From positions 1 to 18,416 of the forward strand of contig JAOZNS010000029.1 in assembly GCA_029933635.1 (NCBI GenBank): 18,416 nucleotides of DNA. The letters are read 5' to 3'. The notes under the pieces were generated by a model. The model had not been told where the DNA came from, did no database searches, and saw only the letters and a program-made list of their open reading frames with translations. The stretch's first letter is position 1. Every line of letters starts with the position of its first letter. Below, in pieces: positions 1-6,088 of this stretch. The DNA comes from Candidatus Zixiibacteriota bacterium. Lineage in GTDB: Bacteria; Zixibacteria; MSB-5A5; SM1-73. The position numbers were made by a program, and so were the translations under genes.

Positions 1-1
1 C

Positions 2-535
2 CGAGTCATCGCCGCTACTAACAAAAATTTAGAGCAAAACGTCAAAGATGGAAAATTTAGAGAGGAATTATATTTCAGACTGAACGTTTTCCCCATCTGG
101 ATCCCACCTTTGAGAGAAAGAAAAGAGGACATACCACTTCTGGTGGAGTATTTTCTCAAAAAATACCATTATCAGGGCAAACCTCTTCCTTCAGAGCTTG
201 TGGATCAACTCTTAAATTACCATTGGCCGGGAACTGTAAGGGAGTTAAAGAACGTTCTGGAGCGGGCTCTGATCCTATCCGATGGCAAAAACATCGAAAT
301 CCACCACGTGGGAATAAGACCTGTCTTGCTGGAAACAGAGGATAGGAGAATCTTCAAGCAACAAAAGATAAAAAACTCCTCAGAGACTTCTCCGTTAAAT
401 CTGGAGGAGATGGAAAAAAGGATGATCATCCAGGCTCTCAAAGAATCAAAGGGAAACAAAACCGAGGCCGCTAAAGCTTTACACATAACCCGCAGGATGC
501 TTTACTCCCGGATGAAAAAATACAACCTTTTGTAG
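2..535 (+). CDS. Sigma-54-dependent response regulator/activator, NtrC family (5' truncated)
   Basis: The frame is open from the first bases of the window, so the N-terminal half (any REC domain, Walker A and GAFTGA) lies outside it. What remains is the end of the AAA+ domain (RVIAATN, FREELYFRLNVFPIWIPPLRER with sensor II arginines, then WPGTVREL) and a C-terminal Fis-type helix-turn-helix (LEEMEKRMIIQALKES, GNKTEAAKALHITRRMLYSR). Proteins of this family hydrolyse ATP to remodel the sigma-54 RNA polymerase closed complex from distant upstream sites. It is a paralogue, not a copy, of the complete regulator at 4588-5973. An ATG at 110 exists, but the homology continues upstream of it, so it is internal. 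Its target cannot be told from the fragment. Confidence 0.93.
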   Translation, partial: RVIAATNKNLEQNVKDGKFREELYFRLNVFPIWIPPLRERKEDIPLLVEYFLKKYHYQGKPLPSELVDQLLNYHWPGTVRELKNVLERALILSDGKNIEIHHVGIRPVLLETEDRRIFKQQKIKNSSETSPLNLEEMEKRMIIQALKESKGNKTEAAKALHITRRMLYSRMKKYNLL

Positions 536-600
536 GGATAATTTATGAGCCATCCCCGCAAGTTATTGGTTATCTTATCTCGGCTTATGTTTAGCAGGTG

Positions 601-745
601 AAACTTGAGAAGTGGAGCGGTTTGCATAACCAGAAAAGTCCTTAAGACCCTTCATCCGGGAGAGGAGTTTGGCACCAGAAGGGCATTTGAGCTTAAATGA
701 ATTTCAGCCTACCGGGTAGGACTGAAAAGGAGGAAACCTCCCCAC
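601..745 (+). other. Hairpin-rich intergenic region, possible structured RNA
   Basis: The 287 bases between the truncated regulator and the tRNA carry no convincing reading frame but hold consecutive perfect stems. These are GGTT/AACC (619-631), CCCTTC/GAAGGG (648-653 with 678-683), CATTT/AAATG (684-699), a stem of TTTCAG-CCTAC against GTAGG-A-CTGAAA with loop CGG (702-727), and GGAGG/CCTCC with loop AAA (729-741). I do not recognise a known riboswitch, 6S, SRP or RNase P signature. It may be a small RNA, a 3' structure of the upstream transcript or a decayed repeat. The strand is assumed. Confidence 0.3.
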
Positions 746-757
746 CAGATTTTACTC

Positions 758-785
758 TTGACAAAGGGCAACTCCCCCCTATTTT
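758..785 (+). promoter_or_regulatory. Sigma-70-type promoter for tRNA-Ala
   Basis: A perfect TTGACA -35 box (758-763) is followed after 16 bases by TATTTT (780-785). The predicted start near 792 lies about 30 bases before the tRNA. The -10 box lies in the loop of a CCCCCTA/TAGGGGG inverted repeat. Confidence 0.45.
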
Positions 786-786
786 G

Positions 787-816
787 TGTAGGGGGTGATT
801 TATAAATCGCCCCTTA
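787..816. repeat. 30-bp near-perfect palindrome between promoter and tRNA
   Basis: GTAGGGG at the left pairs with CCCCTTAC at the right around the perfect 12-base palindrome GATTTATAAATC, with only G-T wobbles elsewhere. Palindromes of the general form TAGGGGCG...CGCCCCTA recur as dispersed intergenic elements in many bacterial genomes (general knowledge, not searched here). It would fall in the transcribed leader of the tRNA and competes with the TAGGGGG hairpin just upstream. Confidence 0.5.
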
Positions 817-822
817 CAAGTT

Positions 823-895
823 GGGGCCGTAGTTCAGTTGGGAGAACGTTTGACTGGCAGTCAAAAGGTCACGGGTTCGAGTCCCGTCGGCTCCA
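823..895 (+). tRNA. tRNA-Ala (anticodon GGC)
   Basis: The full cloverleaf can be folded by eye. The acceptor GGGGCCG pairs with CGGCTCC, the D stem is GTTC/GAAC, and the anticodon stem TTTGA/TCAAA holds the loop CTGGCAG. The variable loop is AGGTC and the T stem is ACGGG/CCCGT with loop TTCGAGT. The anticodon GGC reads Ala codons GCC and GCU. The G3-U70 wobble pair, the main identity element for alanyl-tRNA synthetase, is present. The discriminator is A73, and the 3' CCA is not encoded (ACTT follows), so it must be added after transcription. Confidence 0.95.
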
Positions 896-902
896 CTTAA
901 TT

Positions 903-943
903 GAAGCAAGCACAAAAATTCTTTATTGCTTCTTTTGTGTTTT
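903..943 (+). terminator. Possible terminator after tRNA-Ala
   Basis: GAAGCAA (903-909) pairs perfectly with TTGCTTC (926-932), directly followed by TTTTGTGTTTT. An overlapping alternative stem is CACAAAA/TTTTGTG. The stem is AT-rich with a 16-base loop, so strength is uncertain. Confidence 0.4.
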
Positions 944-969
944 GAGGTCTTTCCTCCGGAAAGGATTTT

Positions 970-1083
970 CCTTCTCATTGGATCGTTTTGGTGCAAATGT
1001 GATCCCCAAGACTGAAAGTCATGCCAGCGGGATGGCAGGCTACAAATCTTCCCTTTAACTCGTATATGGTTGGTATGTTCCGC
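970..1083 (+). other. purF leader with three small hairpins
   Basis: Upstream of purF lie GGATC/GATCC (980-1005), GACT/AGTC with loop GAA (1010-1020) and TGCCA/TGGCA with loop GCGGGA (1022-1037). They do not match the purine, PRPP or ZTP riboswitch consensus as I know them. A PurR-like site or plain spacer is equally possible. The third hairpin and the ATCTTCCC that follows faintly resemble the dispersed element at 3073 and 9493. Confidence 0.22.
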
Positions 1084-1091
1084 AGGAGGTG
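1084..1091 (+). promoter_or_regulatory. Ribosome binding site fixing the purF start
   Basis: AGGAGGTG lies just before the ATG at 1094 and selects it over the in-frame upstream start codon at 1070, which has no comparable site. Confidence 0.8.
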
Positions 1092-1093
1092 AA

Positions 1094-2506
1094 ATGTTAG
1101 AGGATCTGATCCATGAGGAATGTGGCGTGTTTGGCATCTTTGGTGCCAAGAAGGCGGCTGAGCTGACCTATCTGGGGCTTTATGCCTTACAACATAGGGG
1201 TCAAGAGGGGGCTGGAATCGTCTCCTCCGATGGAGTGAAGATTTATCAGCATAGAGGGCTGGGGGAGGTAAATGAGGTCTTCTCCCGAAAAGAGATCCTC
1301 AACCAATTAAAAGGTCACATAGCCATCGGACATAACCGCTACTCCACTACAGGGGCCTCATCCTTGGTTAACGTCCAGCCACTTCTGATCACCTACAGAA
1401 AAGGGAACTTGGCTTTAGCTCACAACGGAAACCTGACCAATTCTTATAGCCTGCGTAGCTTTATGGAGAAGAACGGTTCCATCTTTCAAACCTCCAGCGA
1501 CAGCGAGATAATCCTGCATCTGGTGGCTCGCTCCAAAAAAGATACGGTGAAGGAGATGATTCAGGATGCTCTCTTAAAGGTGAAGGGTGCATTCTCGGTG
1601 GTATTCAATACGGGAGATTCCATTGTGGCTGCCAGGGATCCTCACGGATTCCGTCCTCTGGCTTTGGGCCGACTGAAAAACGCTTGGGTGGTAGCATCCG
1701 AGACCTGCGCATTTGACATCATCGGGGCAAGATATCAAAGGGATATCCAGCCAGGTGAGATTGTGGTGATCAACCAGAAGGGGATCAAGTCATATTCTCC
1801 CTTCAAGTCGGTCAAACACACCTTTTGCATCTTTGAGTTCATCTATTTTGCTCGTCCGGACAGCATCATCTTCAATGAGAACGTGGACAAGATCCGCAGA
1901 AGATTAGGACGACAGCTGGCCAAGGAAAAGCCGGCCCAAGCAGATATTGTCATCTCGGTTCCCGACTCCTCCAACACCGCCACCTTGGGTTACAGCGAGG
2001 AGTCGGGGATAAAGTATGAGATGGGCCTGATTCGCAACCACTACATCGGAAGAACCTTCATCGAGCCCGAACAGAAGATAAGGGACTTAGACGCCCGCAT
2101 AAAATTTAATCCGGTTCGTGGAGTCTTGAAGGACAAAAGGGTAGTGATTGTGGACGATTCCATCGTTCGAGGGACCACCAGCAAAAAGCTCATCGGCATG
2201 TTAAGAGGTGCCGGGGCCAAGGAGGTTCATTTCCGGGTGAGCTCCCCACCTATTCTTTCCCCCTGCTTTTATGGGATAGACATGCCCACCAAGAAAGAGC
2301 TGATCGCTTCCTCCAAATCAGTAGAGCAGATCAGAAGGTATCTGAACGTGGACAGCCTGGGTTATCTCTCCTTACCAGGTATGCTCTCCATGCATTCCCT
2401 AAATGGAAGAGATTTCTGCGTTGCCTGCTTTTCTGGCAAATATCCCACCAGAATCGAAAAAAACGCAGGAAAATATGTGTTAGAGAAAACATATGGTCAA
2501 GCATGA
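1094..2506 (+). CDS. purF: Amidophosphoribosyltransferase (glutamine PRPP amidotransferase), Fe-S type
   Basis: This enzyme catalyses the committed step of de novo purine synthesis: PRPP plus glutamine gives 5-phosphoribosylamine. The 470-residue length is normal. After a nine-residue propeptide comes Cys10 in ECGVFGIFG, the Ntn-hydrolase nucleophile freed by self-cleavage. GHNRYSTTG (79-87) and AHNGNLTN (109-116) are glutaminase signatures. The C-terminal phosphoribosyltransferase domain has the PRPP loop VIVDDSIVRGTT (351-362). Cys245, Cys391 and the pair Cys442/Cys445 (FCVACF) match the four ligands of the 4Fe-4S cluster in the Bacillus-type enzyme, a cluster absent from the E. coli type. 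No other pur gene is nearby, so it is a lone purF next to a tRNA. Confidence 0.97.
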   Translation: MLEDLIHEECGVFGIFGAKKAAELTYLGLYALQHRGQEGAGIVSSDGVKIYQHRGLGEVNEVFSRKEILNQLKGHIAIGHNRYSTTGASSLVNVQPLLITYRKGNLALAHNGNLTNSYSLRSFMEKNGSIFQTSSDSEIILHLVARSKKDTVKEMIQDALLKVKGAFSVVFNTGDSIVAARDPHGFRPLALGRLKNAWVVASETCAFDIIGARYQRDIQPGEIVVINQKGIKSYSPFKSVKHTFCIFEFIYFARPDSIIFNENVDKIRRRLGRQLAKEKPAQADIVISVPDSSNTATLGYSEESGIKYEMGLIRNHYIGRTFIEPEQKIRDLDARIKFNPVRGVLKDKRVVIVDDSIVRGTTSKKLIGMLRGAGAKEVHFRVSSPPILSPCFYGIDMPTKKELIASSKSVEQIRRYLNVDSLGYLSLPGMLSMHSLNGRDFCVACFSGKYPTRIEKNAGKYVLEKTYGQA

Positions 2507-2574
2507 AAGAACATCAAAGTTCGGATTCATGATTGGTGGCCATCTTTATTCGATCTATTTCATAGGATAGATAA

Positions 2575-3057
2575 TTGTATTACAGAATTCTTGCTTTCGC
2601 TAAACGAAAGGAAATCCGACGCCTCATAAAATTTGGTTTGGTTGGCACCTGGGGATTTCTGATCAACATGTTCTTCCTCTGGTTTCTTACAGAGATCGGC
2701 GGACTTTTTTATCTTTTCTCCAGCATTGTGGCAATAGAGATATCGCTTATAAACAACTATGTGTTGAATGATCTCTGGACCTGGCATGATCGAGGCAGAG
2801 AGGGCAAAAAAGAGTACTTCAAAAGAATGCTTCAATATCATGTTTCAGCCAGCGCCGCCATGCTGACCAACCTTTTTATCCTGTGGATCTTAACTGAGAT
2901 CTTTGGAATTTATTATCTGGCTTCCAATATCTTCGGCATCCTGTGCAGCGCGGGGTTAAACTTCTTTCTCAATGACCGCTGGACCTTCAAACACAGAAAA
3001 AAATTGTCAGCGGAATCCTTAGAAGTGCCGGGTGGCAGGCAGGCTCGACAAGATTAG
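2575..3057 (+). CDS. GtrA-like four-helix membrane protein
   Basis: The 160-residue protein has four predicted membrane helices (about 17-39, 43-65, 88-110, 113-132) and the GtrA-family repeat: NNYVLNDLWTW (60-70) is echoed by NFFLNDRWTF (129-138). RRLIKFGLVGTWGFLINM is the typical family start. GtrA proteins are thought to help move polyprenyl-phosphate-linked sugars across the inner membrane or to support the glycosyltransferases that use them. The start is TTG, right after an in-frame TAA at 2572, with a weak GGATAG upstream; no better start covers the first helix. The tail beyond residue 143 is polar and unconserved. The GT87 gene downstream fits the same pathway. The family is fairly sure, the exact substrate unknown. 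Confidence 0.85.
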   Translation: MYYRILAFAKRKEIRRLIKFGLVGTWGFLINMFFLWFLTEIGGLFYLFSSIVAIEISLINNYVLNDLWTWHDRGREGKKEYFKRMLQYHVSASAAMLTNLFILWILTEIFGIYYLASNIFGILCSAGLNFFLNDRWTFKHRKKLSAESLEVPGGRQARQD

Positions 3058-3072
3058 CGTTTAGGAGGGACA

Positions 3073-3137
3073 AAATTCCCGCCTCTATGGGAAGATTATC
3101 TTTCTCACCCATGGGGCAGGACATTCACTCCTGCACA
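3073..3137 (-). repeat. Dispersed intergenic element, copy A
   Basis: AAATTCCCGCCTCTATG (3073-3089) is the reverse complement, with one mismatch in 17, of 9527-9543. Beside it lies a perfect hairpin GCAGGA-CATTCAC-TCCTGC (3116-3134); copy B also has a 7-base-loop hairpin beside its core. It fills most of the 143-base gap between the GtrA-like and GT87 genes. Confidence 0.45.
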
Positions 3138-3200
3138 AGATGCTCAGTCGTTTTCATCGATTTCGGGTTAGCCTAAAGCCAAACACTCTTTGTTTTCCTG

Positions 3201-4409
3201 ATGGGAATGTCTGAACTTAAGATAAAAGACTTTCTCCGGATAACCCTGTATGTGATCCTCATAATTGTCCTGCTCGGCTATTTCAGGAATACGCTACGAA
3301 AGGGAATGAGCGACTTCAAGGTGGTTCATCGGGCCGCCACCAGAGTCCTGCACCAGGAAAACCTTTACAATTTTGAGGATGGTCATTACCTATACAAATA
3401 TTCCCCAACCTTTGCCATTTTGGTTGCTCCGCTGGGTCTTGTTCCTCTCGCTTCAGCCAAGGTTTTGTGGCTGATTGGGCTATGCATCTGCCTGTTTTTC
3501 ATTATGCGATGGGGCAAAGGGATGATTATGGGGGGTAAATCCCCACCTCCCTACCTGTATCTTCTGACCCTGCTTCTCACCTCCAAATTCTGGGTGCGAG
3601 AGATTTGGCTGGGACAGACTGATTTTTTAATGCTGATCTTTATCTTTTTGTTCATCAGATATCTGGAAAGGAGAAAGGAGCTGAAGGCCGGGGTTTTTTT
3701 AGCTTTATCAGCTACCATAAAACCCACATCTTTGATCTTTCTGCCCTACCTTTTATATAAGAAGAGATTTAAGCTTGTCGCATATGTAGGGAGTTGGGGA
3801 ATTGTCCTTTTGTTTATTCCTTCTTTTGTGTATGGCTTCTCTGGTGATCTGAATCTGCTTTACAGGTGGAGAACCATCCTGTCAGTTTCCTCACCTCCCC
3901 TTCTGATCGCAGATGTTAACCAGTCTCTATTCGGTTTCTTTTATCGTTTCTTCACCCCCACTCCTTTTGGAGTCAACATCTTGAATCTTGATCATACGCT
4001 GGCAACTATCCTGATATATGTTACTGCAGCAGGTTTGTTTCTTTCTCTTCTGTTTCTCAATCAAAGGCTAACCCGGATAGAAAATAGTCTTACCCATGAT
4101 AGGGAAACTTTAGAATACTCACTTCTTCTTATCTTCATGGCTCTGTTCTCACCTCTGGGTTGGTTTCAAAATTTCTCCTCCTCCATTTTGGCTTATATGC
4201 TCGTGATCTATTATGTATTGAAGATCCGATTCAAGGATAGATTGGTCTTGGCTCTTTTAGTCCTCTCCTTCCTCATGGGGGATGCCATCAATTTCGAGAT
4301 AGTGGGACGCAGACTAAACGACCTCTCCTTATATCTCTCCTTCATCACCTTTGGTATCTTTATGGTTATAATCTGCCTGGCTAAATTGAGATTGTCCCGT
4401 ATTGCTTAA
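3201..4409 (+). CDS. GT87-type (DUF2029) polyprenol-phosphate-dependent membrane glycosyltransferase
   Basis: The protein has 402 residues and about ten hydrophobic segments, the GT-C fold layout. The family signature is clear: an N-terminal helix (about 14-28), then MSDFKVV with the conserved Asp38 expected in the active-site loop, A..VLHQENLY (about 46-56) and KYSPTFAILVAPLGLVP (66-82). Later come WLGQTDF and ATIKPTSLIFLPYLL. Characterised GT87 members are mannosyltransferases that use polyprenyl-phosphate-mannose on the outer face of the inner membrane; the sugar here is not readable. An in-frame ATG at 3207 is an alternative start, and neither has a good ribosome site. The GtrA-like gene upstream and the GT2 synthase at 11759 could supply and flip its donor. 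Confidence 0.8.
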   Translation: MGMSELKIKDFLRITLYVILIIVLLGYFRNTLRKGMSDFKVVHRAATRVLHQENLYNFEDGHYLYKYSPTFAILVAPLGLVPLASAKVLWLIGLCICLFFIMRWGKGMIMGGKSPPPYLYLLTLLLTSKFWVREIWLGQTDFLMLIFIFLFIRYLERRKELKAGVFLALSATIKPTSLIFLPYLLYKKRFKLVAYVGSWGIVLLFIPSFVYGFSGDLNLLYRWRTILSVSSPPLLIADVNQSLFGFFYRFFTPTPFGVNILNLDHTLATILIYVTAAGLFLSLLFLNQRLTRIENSLTHDRETLEYSLLLIFMALFSPLGWFQNFSSSILAYMLVIYYVLKIRFKDRLVLALLVLSFLMGDAINFEIVGRRLNDLSLYLSFITFGIFMVIICLAKLRLSRIA

Positions 4410-4445
4410 AGATCGATGAGAATCCACCTTTTGATGACATCCTCT

Positions 4446-4473
4446 CTGAGGATCTGGATTTTGGTCCTCTCAG
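4446..4473 (+). other. Hairpin downstream of the GT87 gene
   Basis: GAGGATC (4448-4454) pairs with GGTCCTC (4463-4469) around an 8-base loop, and CTGA/TCAG can close an alternative form. No T-run follows, so it is not a typical intrinsic terminator, though it may stabilise the 3' end. Confidence 0.25.
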
Positions 4474-4532
4474 CGCAAAAACTGAGCTAAATTCCGTTTA
4501 TCTTTATAGATAGCCTTCTTCCTGCCGATAAA

Positions 4533-4562
4533 TTACACGTCAAGGAATAGCATTCATATAAC
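4533..4562 (+). promoter_or_regulatory. Weak candidate promoter of the response regulator
   Basis: TTACAC (4533-4538), an 18-base spacer and TATAAC (4557-4562) sit about 25 bases before the ATG at 4588. AGGGGAG at 4577-4583 is the ribosome site. The match is modest. Confidence 0.25.
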
Positions 4563-4587
4563 TTATAAAAAAGCATTCAGGGGAGAT

Positions 4588-5973
4588 ATGAGCAAAGCCA
4601 AGATTCTGGTGGTCGACGATGAGGAGTCGATGTGTAAGTTTATGGAGATCATGCTGAAAAAGGAGGGTTATTCCGTCTCCACCAGTCAGGATGGTCCCAC
4701 CGCACTTGACCGAATCAAAAAAGAAAGCTACGATCTGGTGATCGCCGATCTGATGATGCCCCAGATGAGCGGGCTGGAACTCCTCTCCCAAGCCAGGAGA
4801 ACTAATCCAGAGGTTGACTTTATAGTGATGACCGCTTTTGCCTCAGTGGACTCTGCCATCGAAGCTTTAAAGAAAGGCGCCTTTGATTATATCACCAAGC
4901 CCTTCAAGGTGGATGAGATAAAGATTGCGGTGAAGAAATCCTTGGAACAGAAAAAGATCGCTCGGGAAAATGTTCAACTTAAGAAGGAGCTGAAAACCCA
5001 ATTTGATTTCGACTCTTTCATAGGCAACAGTCCGGAGATAGTCAAGCTGAAAAAGATGGCCATAAGGATTGCTCCGTCTGATTCAACCATTCTGATCGAA
5101 GGTGAGTCTGGCACCGGCAAGGAGTTGATCGCCAAAGCTATCCATTATCGTAGCCTGAGGTCGGATAAGCCCTTTGTCACCATCAACTGTGCCGCCCTTC
5201 CAGAAAACCTTTTGGAAAGCGAGCTTTTTGGACACGTGAAAGGTGCCTTTACCGGAGCCATCAGAGACAAGGAGGGTCTGTTCAAGGTGGCGGATGGAGG
5301 AACGTTCTTTTTGGACGAAGTGGGAATGACCTCCCTTCCCATTCAGGCAAAGCTTCTGAGGGTTCTGGAAGAAAAGGAGATCACCCCGGTAGGAGGCACC
5401 GTGCCCATCAAAGTGGATGTGCGCCTTATCGCCGCCACCAATGCCGATTTAGAACAAGAGGTGAGGTTGGGAAACTTCCGGGCAGATCTTTTTTATCGCC
5501 TCCACGTCATCCCCATAAGAATTCCTCCACTGCGTGAAAGAAGGGAGGATATTCGCCTTCTCTCATCCTATTTTGTCAGAAAATACTGTCAGAAGATGCA
5601 ATTGGAAGAGAAAAGCATTACAGATGAAGCGATGAAAAGGCTTCTCTCCTACCGATGGCCCGGCAACGTGAGAGAGCTGGAAAATGCCATCGAACATGCG
5701 GTACTTCTGTCCAAAGGAGAGCAAATAACCGTAGAGGATCTTCCTCAAAAGTTAAAAGAGGAGGACCAAATCGAACTGCTTTCCGAAGTGAAGCCATCTG
5801 CTCCCACCCTGGAGACCATAGAGAAAGCTTATATCTTCTGGGTGTTGAATCAGACTGGCTGGCAGAAGAGCAAAGCCGCACAGGTTTTGGGGATAGACAC
5901 CTCCACCTTGTATAGAAAAATAGAAAAGTATAAATTAAAACCGTCAGGATCTTCGCCCGGTGATCTCCAATGA
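4588..5973 (+). CDS. Sigma-54 response regulator (REC-AAA+-Fis), PilR/NtrC-like
   Basis: This is a complete 461-residue NtrC-type regulator. The REC domain (about 1-120) has Asp10/Asp11, phosphoacceptor Asp54, Thr82 and Lys104. The AAA+ domain (about 143-375) has Walker A GESGTGKE (172-179), the sigma-54 contact loop GAFTGA (219-224), Walker B GGTFFLDEVG (237-246) and RPGNVREL-type sequence near its end (WPGNVREL). A Fis-type helix-turn-helix ends the protein (about 410-452, KSKAAQVLGIDTSTLYRK). All catalytic residues are present, so it should activate sigma-54 transcription when phosphorylated. AGGGGAG precedes the ATG. No histidine kinase is adjacent, so it looks orphan here. The sigma-54 promoters of the pilin genes 2-4 kb downstream make a PilR-like role attractive, but that is inference. 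Confidence 0.95.
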   Translation: MSKAKILVVDDEESMCKFMEIMLKKEGYSVSTSQDGPTALDRIKKESYDLVIADLMMPQMSGLELLSQARRTNPEVDFIVMTAFASVDSAIEALKKGAFDYITKPFKVDEIKIAVKKSLEQKKIARENVQLKKELKTQFDFDSFIGNSPEIVKLKKMAIRIAPSDSTILIEGESGTGKELIAKAIHYRSLRSDKPFVTINCAALPENLLESELFGHVKGAFTGAIRDKEGLFKVADGGTFFLDEVGMTSLPIQAKLLRVLEEKEITPVGGTVPIKVDVRLIAATNADLEQEVRLGNFRADLFYRLHVIPIRIPPLRERREDIRLLSSYFVRKYCQKMQLEEKSITDEAMKRLLSYRWPGNVRELENAIEHAVLLSKGEQITVEDLPQKLKEEDQIELLSEVKPSAPTLETIEKAYIFWVLNQTGWQKSKAAQVLGIDTSTLYRKIEKYKLKPSGSSPGDLQ

Positions 5974-6002
5974 AGGAAGCTTAACTTGGAGGGCGATTTT
6001 TT
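5954..6002 (+). terminator. Intrinsic terminator overlapping the regulator stop codon
   Basis: CTCCAA (5965-5970) pairs perfectly with TTGGAG (5986-5991), and CGCC/GGCG extends it across a bulge. Six T follow (5997-6002). The stem includes the last codons of the regulator, whose stop is at 5971-5973. Confidence 0.5.
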
Positions 6003-6011
6003 CCTCGGTGA

Positions 6012-6055
6012 TTGCCCAATTTATTGGATTTCCCCTTGCTTGATAAATCGGGCAA
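6012..6055. repeat. Imperfect inverted repeat before the first DUF2723 gene
   Basis: TTGCCCAATTTAT (6012-6024) pairs with ATAAATCGGGCAA (6043-6055) at 12 of 13 positions around an 18-base loop. ATTGCCCAA recurs directly at 6064-6072. It may be a remnant of a dispersed palindrome or an operator. Confidence 0.4.
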
Positions 6056-6088
6056 CCACACTCATTGCCCAAAATTGGTATTGGTCCT

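Noticed and set aside
671..687. TGGCACC-AGAA-GGGCA, with GG and GC at sigma-54 spacing
   Set aside because: The -12 half differs at two positions from TTGCA, it lies inside the CCCTTC/GAAGGG stem, and no gene starts at a fitting distance.
1022..1048. Possible purine, cobalamin or PRPP riboswitch before purF
   Set aside because: The hairpins lack the conserved core bases of these classes as I know them; kept only as an unexplained leader.
814..1149. Minus-strand frame of 111 codons and a plus-strand frame from 795 over the tRNA
   Set aside because: Both run through the tRNA, and the minus frame also enters purF. The ADGTRTRDLLTASQ-like peptide is the typical false translation of a tRNA gene.
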